DNA from: Rhodobacterales bacterium
GTDB taxonomy: Bacteria; Pseudomonadota; Alphaproteobacteria; Rhodobacterales; Rhodobacteraceae
Direction of reading: 5' to 3'
DNA: 37,140 nt
NCBI GenBank assembly: GCA_026400325.1
Contig: JAPLPF010000080.1
Coordinates: 18,301-55,440 of the forward strand
Positions 20,402 through 29,682 of the stretch are shown one piece after another. A model generated the notes under the pieces. The model had not been told where the DNA came from. It saw only the letters and a program-made list of their open reading frames with translations, and searched no databases. Each line of letters begins with the position of its first letter. Within the stretch, counting starts at the first letter, position 1. The translations under genes and the position numbers were made by a program.

Positions 20402-22852
20402 ATGACGATTGAAAACGTGGCCGCGCCGCTGGCGCAGGCTTTGGCTGGCAAGGGCTATGAAAGCCTCACCGCAGTGCAAGAGGCCGTTCTGGCCGAGGGC
20501 GTCTCGGGTCGCGACATTCTGGTTTCGGCGCAGACCGGATCGGGCAAGACGGTAGCCTTCGGGTTGGCCATCGCCCCCGAGATTCTGGCCGGGCAGGACC
20601 GCCTGCTTTACGCCGATCATCCGCTTGCGCTGATCATCGCGCCGACGCGCGAACTGGCGCTGCAAGTCGCGCGGGAACTGGAGTGGCTGTATGCCGGGGC
20701 CGGGGCGAAGATCGCCACCTGCGTCGGCGGCATGGACTACCGCACCGAAAAGCGCGCGCTGGAACGCGGGGCGCATATCGTCGTCGGCACGCCCGGCCGG
20801 TTGCGTGACCATATCGAGCGTCGCAGCCTTGACCTGTCCGGTCTGCGCGCCGCCGTGCTGGACGAAGCCGACGAGATGCTGGACCTGGGCTTTGCCGAGG
20901 ATCTGGAATTCATCCTTGCCGCCGCCCCGGCAGAGCGCCGCACGCTGATGTTTTCGGCCACCGTGCCGAAAGAGATCGAAAAGCTGGCGGGCACCTTCCA
21001 GAAGGACGCCCTTCGTATCGTCGCCCAGGGCGAGGCACGCCAGCACGTCGACATCGAATACCGCGCGATTTCCGTGGCCGTGCGCGACCGTGAACATGCG
21101 ATCTTCAACATCCTGCGGTTCTACGAATCGCAGACTGCCATCGTTTTCTGCAAGACGCGGGTGAACGTGAACCACCTGATGGCCCGCATGGGCAACCGGG
21201 GCTTTCAGGTCGTGGCGCTGTCGGGTGAACTTTCGCAGCAGGAACGCACCCATGCGCTGCAAGCCCTACGCGATGGCCGGGCGCGCGTCTGCATCGCCAC
21301 CGACGTCGCTGCCCGGGGCATTGACCTGCCGGGGCTGGAACTGGTCATTCACGCCGATCTGCCGTCGAACTCGGAAATCCTGCTGCACCGCTCAGGCCGC
21401 ACCGGCCGCGCCGGGAAAAAGGGTGTATCCGCGCTGATCGTCACCCCGGCTGAATTCAAGAAGGCCCAACGCTTGCTGCAAGGTGCCAAGGTCACCGCTG
21501 AATGGGCTGGTCCCCCGGGAGCCGACGAAGTGCAGGCCAAGGATGACTTGCGTATTCTCGAACACCCGACCCTGACCGCCCCCATTGGTGACGAAGCGGG
21601 GATTGCTGGCGACCTTCTGGAACAGTTCGGGGCCGAGGCCCTTGCCGCCGCCTTCGTGCGCCTTTGGCGCGAAGGCCGCTCGGCCCCTGAAGTGCTTTCG
21701 ACCGACGGCCCGACCCCGCCACCCTCGGCCCCGCGTGAACGTGGTGAATTTGGCCCATCGGTCTGGTTCCGCGTCAGTGTTGGCCGCGCCGGCCGGGCCG
21801 AGGCGCGTTGGCTGTTGCCGAAGATCTGCGATGCCGGCGGCATCGGCAAGGACGGCATCGGCGCGATCCGGGTGCGCGAGGATGAAACCTTTGTCCAGAT
21901 CGCCGAGGGCAGCGCGTCCAAGTTCGGTGCGCAGGTTGAACTTGACCGCGACCTGACCATGACCCGGATCGAAGGCGAGCCGGACCTTGACCAGCCACGC
22001 AGCTTTGCCCCCCGTCCGGATCGGCCCGAGCGGCGCGAAAAGCCAGCTTACGCACCGAAGCCGCCGCGTGTGGTGGAGGAATCATCCGATACCGGCACCG
22101 CGCCCGCCCCGCGCACCGAATACGCGCCGAAGCCAAAGGCAAAGTACGAGGACCGGCCCCGCCCGGCCCCCGTCCCGCGAGAGGCCAAGCCCGAGTGGAA
22201 GGACAAGCCCGACTACAAGTCCGACCAGAAACCGGCCTATAAGCCTGCCTACAAGCCGCGTGAGGACGGCGACCGCCCACGCCCTGCGGCCAAGCCCTAT
22301 GCGGCCAAACCGTACGCCGCCAAACCCTATGCGGACAAACCCTACGCAGATCGCGCCCCTCGCGCCGAAGGTGCGGCGGAACGGCCAGCCAAGCCGCGTT
22401 GGTCGCCCGACCAGAAGACCGCTCCGCGAGCTACTGGCTTCAAAAGCCATGGCACTGCACCCGACCGTCCGGCCCGGGCAACCGGCTACAAAAGCCATGC
22501 CACCGAAGGTGCCGGCTTCAAACCCCGTTCTGAAGGCTACAAGCCCAAGGCTGAGGGCTACAAGCCCCGCACCGAAGGCTTCAAACCGCGTGAGGACGGC
22601 GAGCGTCCGGCAAGAAAGACCTATGCGCCCAAAGGCGACGAGGCACGCCCCTATGTGAAGCGTGACAGCGCCGACAAGGCTGGCGGTTTCAAAAGCCATG
22701 CGGCCGGTGGCAAGAAGCCGTTCGAGAAAAAGCCCTATGATCGCAAGCCCTCGGACGCGCCGCGTTCAGAAAGCCCTCGGGGAGAAAAGCCCAAGACCGA
22801 CGCCCGCGATCCATCGAAACGATTTGTCCCGCCAAAAGGGCCGAAACGCTGA
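20402..22852 (+). CDS. DEAD-box ATP-dependent RNA helicase with DbpA-like RNA-binding domain and Lys/Pro/Tyr-rich tail
   Basis: AQTGSGKT, PTRELALQVARELEW, TPGRLRDHI, DEADEML, SAT, HRSGRTGRAGKKG; RRM-like segment VWFRVSVGRAGRAEARWLLPKICDAGGIGKDGIGAIRV; repetitive basic tail. Start at ATG 20402. Confidence 0.95.
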   Translation: MTIENVAAPLAQALAGKGYESLTAVQEAVLAEGVSGRDILVSAQTGSGKTVAFGLAIAPEILAGQDRLLYADHPLALIIAPTRELALQVARELEWLYAGAGAKIATCVGGMDYRTEKRALERGAHIVVGTPGRLRDHIERRSLDLSGLRAAVLDEADEMLDLGFAEDLEFILAAAPAERRTLMFSATVPKEIEKLAGTFQKDALRIVAQGEARQHVDIEYRAISVAVRDREHAIFNILRFYESQTAIVFCKTRVNVNHLMARMGNRGFQVVALSGELSQQERTHALQALRDGRARVCIATDVAARGIDLPGLELVIHADLPSNSEILLHRSGRTGRAGKKGVSALIVTPAEFKKAQRLLQGAKVTAEWAGPPGADEVQAKDDLRILEHPTLTAPIGDEAGIAGDLLEQFGAEALAAAFVRLWREGRSAPEVLSTDGPTPPPSAPRERGEFGPSVWFRVSVGRAGRAEARWLLPKICDAGGIGKDGIGAIRVREDETFVQIAEGSASKFGAQVELDRDLTMTRIEGEPDLDQPRSFAPRPDRPERREKPAYAPKPPRVVEESSDTGTAPAPRTEYAPKPKAKYEDRPRPAPVPREAKPEWKDKPDYKSDQKPAYKPAYKPREDGDRPRPAAKPYAAKPYAAKPYADKPYADRAPRAEGAAERPAKPRWSPDQKTAPRATGFKSHGTAPDRPARATGYKSHATEGAGFKPRSEGYKPKAEGYKPRTEGFKPREDGERPARKTYAPKGDEARPYVKRDSADKAGGFKSHAAGGKKPFEKKPYDRKPSDAPRSESPRGEKPKTDARDPSKRFVPPKGPKR
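22240..22640 (+). repeat. Degenerate in-frame repeats in the helicase tail
   Basis: Codes for repeated KPYAAKPYAAKPYADKPYAD and (F/Y)K(P/S)(H/R)(A/S/T)EG(Y/F)KP units. Confidence 0.8.
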
Positions 22853-22866
22853 AGCACAGTTGGCGC

Positions 22867-22900
22867 ACCCTTCGCCGGACCAATACTCCGGGCGAAGGGT
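22867..22900 (+). terminator. Hairpin after the helicase gene (possible terminator)
   Basis: ACCCTTCGCC (22867-22876) pairs with GGCGAAGGGT (22891-22900), extended by GGA/TCC; no adjacent T-run. Confidence 0.45.
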
Positions 22901-22956
22901 CGCGCGTGCAGCCTGATCGTCGCCCTTTTGGGTGACTCATTCCGAAGGAAGCTGAA

Positions 22957-23655
22957 ATGACGCAGAAAGTCTGTCTTGTCACCGGGGCTGGTCGTGGCAT
23001 CGGGGCCGCCATCGCGCGCGAGATGCACGCGCGGGGCTATGCAGTGGTGCTGATGTCGCCTTCGGAGAATTGCACGACCCTGGCGGCCGAACTTGGCGGC
23101 GTGGCGCATCGCGGCGTGGCGCAAAGCGGTGACGATCTGAAGGCTGTGGTTGACCTCGCGATGTCCACCCACGGCCGGATCGACGCGGTTCTCAATCACA
23201 CCGGCCACCCGCCGAAGGGCGATCTTCTGGCGATCACGGATGAAAACTGGGATCTGGCGCATGACATGATCCTGAAGTCGGTGATCCGCATGGCGCGTCT
23301 TGTGACCCCGGTGATGGAGGCGCAGGGCGCAGGCGCGATCGTCACCGTCACCACCTATGCCAGCCACGAGCCGTCGCTGTGGTTTCCGGCGTCCTGCACC
23401 TATCGCGCTGCCGTCTCGACCTTTACCAAGCTTTACGCTGACCGTTACGGCCCGGCTGGCATCCGGATGAACTGTCTGGCGCCGGGATTTACCGACAGCC
23501 TTGATGTGGCGAAGTACGGCGATCTGGCGGCGCTGAAGCGGATCGGAACCGTGCAGGAACAGGCGCAGGCGGCGGCATTCCTGCTGACGGATCAGTCCAG
23601 CTATGTGACGGGTCAGACCTTGCGGGTTGATGGCGGACTGACGCGGTCAGTGTAG
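22957..23655 (+). CDS. SDR-family oxidoreductase, atypical active site
   Basis: VTGAGRGIGAAIAREM Rossmann motif and C-terminal SSYVTGQTLRVDGGLTRSV; the YxxxK position reads YRAAV. Confidence 0.9.
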   Translation: MTQKVCLVTGAGRGIGAAIAREMHARGYAVVLMSPSENCTTLAAELGGVAHRGVAQSGDDLKAVVDLAMSTHGRIDAVLNHTGHPPKGDLLAITDENWDLAHDMILKSVIRMARLVTPVMEAQGAGAIVTVTTYASHEPSLWFPASCTYRAAVSTFTKLYADRYGPAGIRMNCLAPGFTDSLDVAKYGDLAALKRIGTVQEQAQAAAFLLTDQSSYVTGQTLRVDGGLTRSV

Positions 23656-23774
23656 GCGGCCTTTCGTCCGGCGTCCCCACCCTGTCCCTACCCCAAAAGG
23701 GGAAAGGGAAGTGCCGCAAATGCCATGCGCGCTTGGTAGAAACAGGCGCAGGCGACCTGCGTGCGAGTGCCCCG

Positions 23775-26354
23775 TCAGAACAGCTGCAACAACCGCTTGA
23801 GGTAGTCCAGTTCTTCCGACGGACGCGCAAGGTCACCCGAGCGGCGGCGGATTTCGTCCAGCAGCTCTTGCGCGCGCAGGTTCGGATCGTTCTGCACCAT
23901 GTTCTCGTCTGACCCGATCCGCGCAGTGTCGCCCGATTTGCGGCCAAGCGGGTCGCGGCCATTCGGATCGGCGCTGCCGAACTCCTGATCGCCGCCCTGC
24001 CCGTCACGATTTTCGCGCTGCTCTTCGGCCAGAGCCTCTCCAAGGTCCTGCATGCCGTCGCGCAGCGCTTCCATTGCGTCGGCCTGCCGGTCAAGTGCGC
24101 CGTCCAGATCACCCTGACGCAAGGCCTCTTCGGCGTCGTTCATCGCGCGGCCGGCTTCGTCCAGGTTGCGACGGCCCGCTTCGCCCTGCTCGGTGCCATC
24201 GCCGGGCAGCTGGCCGCTTTGCAGCTGGTCCAGCCGGTCGCGCAATTCGCCCTGGCGTTCGGCAAAGGATCCCTGCCCATCTTCGCCAGGTTGCTGGCCC
24301 GGCTGTTGGCCCGGTTGCTCGCCTTCCTGCTGCCCGCCCTGGCCCGGCTCCTGACCCTGTTCCTGACCCTCACCCTCTTGCCCAGGCCGGGGGACGCCCG
24401 GCTGCATGCCGCGATAGGCGTCGTCCGACAGTTCCTGCTGGTCGCGCAGCATGTCGCCAAGCTCGCCCATCGGGCCGTTCTGACCCTGGCCCTGGCCTTG
24501 CCCCTGACCCTCGACGACCTGCATGTTTTCCATCAGCTGGCGCAGCTGTTCCATCAGTTCGGCGGCCTCGGCGGTCTTGCCTTCCTTCATCAGCTGCTGA
24601 AGCTTGTCCAGCATCTCTTGCAGCTGGTCGCCCGACATCATCTGGCCCTGCATCTGACCCTGCTGCTGTTCGTCGCCGGGGTTGCGCTGGGCCTCTTCGG
24701 CCAGTTCGCGCGTGTATTCGTTCAGCGCCTGCTGCATTTCCTTCATCAGCTGGTCAATTTCCTCGGGCGAGGCGCCGTTCTCGATCGCCTCTTGCAGGCG
24801 GTCCTGTGCGCGCTGCAGCCGGTCAAGCGCGGATTGCAGGTTCCCCTCTTCGACCATCAGCGCGATGGTCCAAAGATCTTCGGCGATGGCATCGCGATCT
24901 TCTACCGTCAGCGAGGCCTCTTTCGCCTGCAGATCGCGGATCAGGACGCGAAGGTACAGAAACGCGCGGTCGTGGCGGATGAAGCCTTCAGGCGCATGGG
25001 TCACGGCTTTCAGGATCTGCACGGCACGGGTGGCGTTGATGCGGTTCCACAGGATGTCGCGACGCATCTCGATCAGTGCGGCGGCAAGGGGGTCGAAGAA
25101 ACGCTTGCCGGGCAGGGTTACGGCATAGGGTACGGACAGGCCTTCCTGTCCTGCCGCATCGACGGCAGCAAAGACCATGGTCACCGGCAGGTTGGCGAAG
25201 ACATGCTTGGACAGGTCGTCGATCAGCGTTTCGGTGATAGCGGCCCGGTCGCCCGACAAGGGCATCGGCAGGTCAAGGGTGACCGGCTCGACAGGCTCGG
25301 GGTCGGGGCCAAGGCCGTGGCGGCGGTCAACGGCAGCAAGGTCAAGGCTGATGGTGACCCGGCCGGCGACCACGCCATAATCGTCTGACGCCGTAAAACC
25401 CTGCTTGAAGCGGCCATCCGCCTCGCGCCCCATCTCTCCGGTCACGGTGATTTCCGGCAAGGCATCGGGCAGGGCGGTGATCGCCCACTCGCGCCCGCCG
25501 GGCCCGGTGATGGAAAGGGTCCCCGACCGGGTGACCGTCAGGTCGCTGACCCCTGCCATGCCATCCGGCGCGGCGGCGGCGGGGGTCGCTGCCGTATCGG
25601 CAACAGGCGGCGGCACATCGGCAATGGTCTGTGCCACGGTCAAACCGCCCTCGGGCCCGTAGACGCGGATCTGCAGGCGCGTTCCGGTGGGAAGTTCCAG
25701 TGTCGGGTCGGTGATGTCGTTCAGGTAAAGCGACGGTTTGCCGGTATAGGCGGGGGGCTGGGCCCAGCCTTCCCAGCTTGGGCCCCCCGGCATGGCGACG
25801 GCAACGCCAGGTGCCAGACCGGAAATCGAGGCAACACGCCAGAACGATCCGAAGATCATCGCCATGACAAAGGCGGTCAGCGCGACATAACGCAAGGAAA
25901 ACGGGTCGCGCGACGATAGGCGCAGGTCGGGCTGCACCGGGCGCGCAGCGGCGGCACGGGTGGCCATCCGCTCCTGATGCGCCTGCCAGACCGCCAGCGA
26001 GGCGGGATCCTTCGTACCAATGGCCTGCGTGTCCAGCAACGCCGAGATCGGCCGCCCCGGCATTGCCGCGTCCAGCCGCATCAGGGCGTCGACCGTCGTC
26101 GGCCTGCGGAACCGAAGATAGCCGACCACCAGAAGCACCAGCGCCAACACCGATGCCACCCCGCCGCCGATCTGCGCCCACAAGAGCGGGCCAAGGTCCT
26201 GCAGCCCGAAGGCAAGCGCCGCCAGAACAACCAGGGCAAGCGACCAGAGCGGCCAGAAGGCACGGGCAAGCCGCTCGGCCCACAGGCCGACCCAGGTCAG
26301 GCGCATGGGCCAGACCAGCGCCTTCAGCGGGGGTTGTTCGGATTTCCCGGTCAT
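23775..26354 (-). CDS. TIGR02302/DUF4175-family membrane protein
   Basis: 859 aa, N-terminal hydrophobic segments, Gln/Gly-rich C-terminal stretch (EGQGQGQGQGQNGPMG; EGEGQEQGQEPGQGGQQEGEQPGQQPGQQPGEDG); downstream of lysA as often seen in alphaproteobacteria. Confidence 0.82.
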   Translation of the reverse strand: MTGKSEQPPLKALVWPMRLTWVGLWAERLARAFWPLWSLALVVLAALAFGLQDLGPLLWAQIGGGVASVLALVLLVVGYLRFRRPTTVDALMRLDAAMPGRPISALLDTQAIGTKDPASLAVWQAHQERMATRAAAARPVQPDLRLSSRDPFSLRYVALTAFVMAMIFGSFWRVASISGLAPGVAVAMPGGPSWEGWAQPPAYTGKPSLYLNDITDPTLELPTGTRLQIRVYGPEGGLTVAQTIADVPPPVADTAATPAAAAPDGMAGVSDLTVTRSGTLSITGPGGREWAITALPDALPEITVTGEMGREADGRFKQGFTASDDYGVVAGRVTISLDLAAVDRRHGLGPDPEPVEPVTLDLPMPLSGDRAAITETLIDDLSKHVFANLPVTMVFAAVDAAGQEGLSVPYAVTLPGKRFFDPLAAALIEMRRDILWNRINATRAVQILKAVTHAPEGFIRHDRAFLYLRVLIRDLQAKEASLTVEDRDAIAEDLWTIALMVEEGNLQSALDRLQRAQDRLQEAIENGASPEEIDQLMKEMQQALNEYTRELAEEAQRNPGDEQQQGQMQGQMMSGDQLQEMLDKLQQLMKEGKTAEAAELMEQLRQLMENMQVVEGQGQGQGQGQNGPMGELGDMLRDQQELSDDAYRGMQPGVPRPGQEGEGQEQGQEPGQGGQQEGEQPGQQPGQQPGEDGQGSFAERQGELRDRLDQLQSGQLPGDGTEQGEAGRRNLDEAGRAMNDAEEALRQGDLDGALDRQADAMEALRDGMQDLGEALAEEQRENRDGQGGDQEFGSADPNGRDPLGRKSGDTARIGSDENMVQNDPNLRAQELLDEIRRRSGDLARPSEELDYLKRLLQLF

Positions 26355-26393
26355 CTCACCTGCCTTGGACCTGACACTTCCACGTGCGGGGCG

Positions 26394-27642
26394 TCACAGC
26401 CATGGAGGTAAGCTATCGCGGTTGATGATTTCGTCAAAGGTCGGTCTTTCGCGGATGACAGCGAAGTGATCCCCATGGACCAGCACCTCGGGCACCAGGG
26501 GCCGGGTGTTGTATTCCGACGCCATGACCGCGCCGTAGGCCCCGGCGCTGCGGAAGGCCACAAGGTCACCCTCGGCCACCAGCGGCAGATCGCGGCCCTT
26601 GGCAAAGGTGTCGCCGGTTTCACAGACCGGGCCGACCACGTCGAACTCTTGTGTGGGCGCTGCGACGGGGGCCTCGGCCACCGGCACGATGTCATGGTGG
26701 GCGCCATACATCGACGGGCGGACAAGGTCGTTCATCGCGGCGTCAAGGATCAGGAAATCCCGCCCCTCGCCGTTCTTCACATAGATCACTTTCGACACGA
26801 GGATGCCGGCGTTGCCCGAGATCAGGCGACCGGGTTCGATCTCGATCTCGCAGCCAAGGTCACCCACGGTCCGCGTCAGTGGGCAGGGGCGGGGCTTCGT
26901 TCGAGCGTTCGTAGGGAATCCCGAGGCCTCCGCCAAGGTCCAGCCGCGTGATGGTGTGGCCCTCGGCGCGCAACCGGCGGGTCAGGTCGGCCACCTTGTG
27001 GTAAGCCACTTCGAACGGCTCCAGCTCGGTCAGCTGGCTGCCGATATGGACGTCGATCCCGATGACCTGCAACCCGGGCAGGCGGGCAGCTTCGGCATAG
27101 ACGTCGGACGCGCGGGCAATCGGGATGCCGAACTTGTTTTCCTTCTTCCCGGTCGCGATCTTTTCGTGGGTTTTCGCATCGACATCCGGGTTGACGCGGA
27201 TGGTGATCGGGGCTGTCACGCCAAGGCTGACCGCCACCTCGGACAAGGCCCGCATCTCGGGCTCGCTTTCCACGTTGAACTGCCGGATGCCGCCGGTCAG
27301 CGCCAGCCGCATCTCCTCCCGCGTCTTGCCGACGCCGGAAAAGACGATCCTGTCACCCGGCACACCCGCGGCCCTGGCCCGCAGGTATTCCCCGCCGGAA
27401 ACCACATCCATTCCTGCGCCAAGGTTTCCCAGCGTTTTCAGGACCGCGACATTGGACAAGGACTTGATCGCAAAGCAGACAAGGTGGGGAAGCGGCGAAA
27501 GCGCCTCGGTGAACAGATGATAATGCCGGGTCAGCGTGGCCGTCGAATAGGCGTAAAACGGCGTGCCGACGGCCGCGGCGATGTCCGGGATTGCCACGTC
27601 CTCGGCATGCAGGATGCCGTTCTTGTACTGAAAATGATCCAT
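26394..27642 (-). pseudogene. lysA: Diaminopimelate decarboxylase, frameshifted in this sequence
   Basis: N-terminal ORF MDHFQYKNGILHAEDVAIPDIAAAVGTPFYAYSTATL...LDLGGGLGIPYERSNEAPPLPTD then stop; C-terminal part RTVGDLGCEIEIEPGRLISGNAGILVSKVIYVK...PWL in another frame. Total 1249 nt. Confidence 0.88.
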
Positions 27643-27727
27643 GAGACAGGGGTTTAGCACAGGCCAGTGGCTTTGCAATTCGGATCAGGCGGAATTGGCC
27701 GGACCGGAGCGAACTCATCCGCCGCTT

Positions 27728-28897
27728 TCACGGCTTGCGGGCGGCCCGCATCCTTGCGTTGCGCGCGTCGACCTTGTCGAAGGCAGCCGAAAAGGTGGCA
27801 TTCAATAGCCCGCGGCCGGTTGCAAGCTGATAGATGCCGTGGGACGTGTTCTCGTTGCACTCGATCAGAACCGGGCCCTCTGGTCCGATTGCAATGCCCC
27901 AACCAAGAATGCCGCTTGCAGGCACGACGGCATGTGCGGATACGGCAAGGGCTGCAGCTTCGTTCCAGAACGGCAGGTTCCGGCCGGTGACAGGGGTGCC
28001 ATGCACAGGATGGCTGGTCCGCCATTCTGTTTCTGGCCCCTTGCCTTGGCGCAGATGCCCAAGTTGCCCGCTGGCAATGTCGACATTCGCCATCAGGCTT
28101 TGATCTTGCCAGAAATCGTCGATCATCGCGTCCGGCGGTGGCAAGCGCCAAACGGCATACAGCACTTGCGGCTGGTCCGCTTCGGCAACAACCGTGACGA
28201 TCCGCAGGGTCGAGAGCGTCCTGCCCCCCGACATTTCCACAAGATCGGAATGCTGATCGACAACGTCCTGAAACAGATAGCCACCTGTGGCGTGCCCGGC
28301 GATCTCGCTGACCAGCCTGCGCAGGCCGACGGTCCGCCCATTGCCAAGCCGTGCCGTGCCAAGGCGTCTGTCGATAGTGTCGATCCAGACCGCCCCAAGA
28401 CCAGCCTGAAGTTGCGCAGGCTTGCCGAACAGCGGAAACCGCGCCTCGTTCGTCAGAAATCGCTCGATATCCGCTTCGCATCGCAGTGTCTTGAGCGCGC
28501 CAAAGCTGCGGCCGGTGCCAAATGCCGCCTGAACCCGCGTGGTGGGCAACCCGAGATGAGTCATCAAGCCAGTGAAGGCCAGCTTGTCGGACAGAAATCC
28601 CCGCATCTGCGAAAGACCAGGAGGCGCAAGTCGAAGATTGAGCCTGGTGCTGCCCTTCCGCCCGACGAATGACCGCTTTTCAGTCCAGCTGAGATCAGGG
28701 CGGTAAACCTGATAGCGGTGATATTCGTAGGGGCCCAAGGCGGTATCGTGACGGTTCAAGCCAAGAATCTCGGCGAACTGGCGCAAGGGGCTTACCCCGG
28801 ATGTTCGGGCCACAGCCTCAATCATCCTGCAATCGATCGCCGAGGGCCGGTCGAGTTTGCCGACCAGTGCCGCCCCCAGTGTCTGTGCCTGCATCAC
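27728..28897 (-). CDS. ATP-grasp protein, sugar-transfer-associated type (putative)
   Basis: SDKLAFTGLMTHLGLPTTRVQAAF, FGKPAQLQAGLGA, GWGIAIGPEGPVLIECNENTSHGIYQLATGRGLLN. Confidence 0.7.
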   Translation of the reverse strand: MMQAQTLGAALVGKLDRPSAIDCRMIEAVARTSGVSPLRQFAEILGLNRHDTALGPYEYHRYQVYRPDLSWTEKRSFVGRKGSTRLNLRLAPPGLSQMRGFLSDKLAFTGLMTHLGLPTTRVQAAFGTGRSFGALKTLRCEADIERFLTNEARFPLFGKPAQLQAGLGAVWIDTIDRRLGTARLGNGRTVGLRRLVSEIAGHATGGYLFQDVVDQHSDLVEMSGGRTLSTLRIVTVVAEADQPQVLYAVWRLPPPDAMIDDFWQDQSLMANVDIASGQLGHLRQGKGPETEWRTSHPVHGTPVTGRNLPFWNEAAALAVSAHAVVPASGILGWGIAIGPEGPVLIECNENTSHGIYQLATGRGLLNATFSAAFDKVDARNARMRAARKP

Positions 28898-28987
28898 ATC
28901 TGTTCCCGCCTTCTGCCGCCGAACAGGTTGGCTGCCGAATATGAACAGATTAGGGCAGAATTGGTGAATTCCGGCGAAGCCGTGCCG

Positions 28988-29305
28988 TCAGGGTGACGGA
29001 CGCGACCGCAGGAACAGATAGAGCGGCAGGCCGCAGCTGACGCCGATGCAGAAGGTCGCGGGAATTGCCAGCAGACCGACCCAGGTCTTGCGTGAGGTTA
29101 CCTCGGCCAGGATCCAGACGGTCAGCGCGATGGCGGCGATGGTCAGGTCCCAGGTCAGGCCCGTGGTCGAGGCGTTGACATACCAGGCGTCGATCAGGCC
29201 GGAAAGGCCGGTGCCGGATTCGCGCATGTAGCGCAGGAACCAGTACATCGGATGCACAGCGCCCCAGATCGCCAACCCAAGAAACCCCAGACGCAGCGGG
29301 CTCAT
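28988..29305 (-). CDS. DUF2834-like small membrane protein
   Basis: 105 aa with about three hydrophobic segments: MSPLRLGFLGLAIWGAVHPMYWFLRYMRESG...DLTIAAIALTVWILAEVTSRKTW. Confidence 0.7.
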   Translation of the reverse strand: MSPLRLGFLGLAIWGAVHPMYWFLRYMRESGTGLSGLIDAWYVNASTTGLTWDLTIAAIALTVWILAEVTSRKTWVGLLAIPATFCIGVSCGLPLYLFLRSRPSP

Positions 29306-29448
29306 CTCGAGACGATCCCGAACTGCGCGTCACCCGTCACGGTGATTCCGGGCTTCACGGGTGGCTGTGGCGCGCCATCGACACCGCAGGCGCCAAGGGC
29401 AAGACAGGCGGTCAGCGCAAGCGCGATGGACAGTGTCAGACGGGGCAT
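29302..29448 (-). CDS. Small lipoprotein, LptM/YifL-like motif
   Basis: MPRLTLSIALALTACLALGACGVDGAPQPPVKPGITVTGDAQFGIVSR; lipobox LGAC; ATGA overlap with the next gene. Not in the ORF track (48 aa). Confidence 0.72.
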   Translation of the reverse strand: MPRLTLSIALALTACLALGACGVDGAPQPPVKPGITVTGDAQFGIVSR

Positions 29449-29461
29449 ATCGGGTCTCTTT

Positions 29462-29617
29462 TCAGTTGGGTTGGAGGCTTATGGCGGTGTTACCGACGAC
29501 ACCTGACAAGGTAGGGCTTACCGTCAGGCCACCGCCATCTATCGCCATGTCGGCCGAAAGCATCGGCTGCGCACAGCCGGAAAGGGCAAGAATGGCAAGC
29601 AGAAACAATGGTTTCAC
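29462..29617 (-). CDS. Small lipoprotein (GTG start)
   Basis: VKPLFLLAILALSGCAQPMLSADMAIDGGGLTVSPTLSGVVGNTAISLQPN; lipobox LSGC. Confidence 0.65.
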   Translation of the reverse strand: MKPLFLLAILALSGCAQPMLSADMAIDGGGLTVSPTLSGVVGNTAISLQPN

Positions 29618-29682
29618 GGAAATGCCCCTGGATCGGACCACCGGTATCGGCTGGTCAAGGCTACCACCCTCTCGACCCGCCG

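Noticed and set aside
22240-22640. CRISPR-like repeat region
   Set aside because: Repeats are short, degenerate, in frame and protein-coding; no regular unique spacers or cas genes.
23676-23712. CCCC-aaaa-GGGG hairpin between the SDR and TIGR02302 genes as a terminator
   Set aside because: Short stem with imperfect extension and no T-run; only weak support.
24219-25388. 389 aa plus-strand ORF, Leu-rich
   Set aside because: Antisense to the Gln/Gly-rich TIGR02302 gene; Leu richness is the complement of CAG-type Gln codons.
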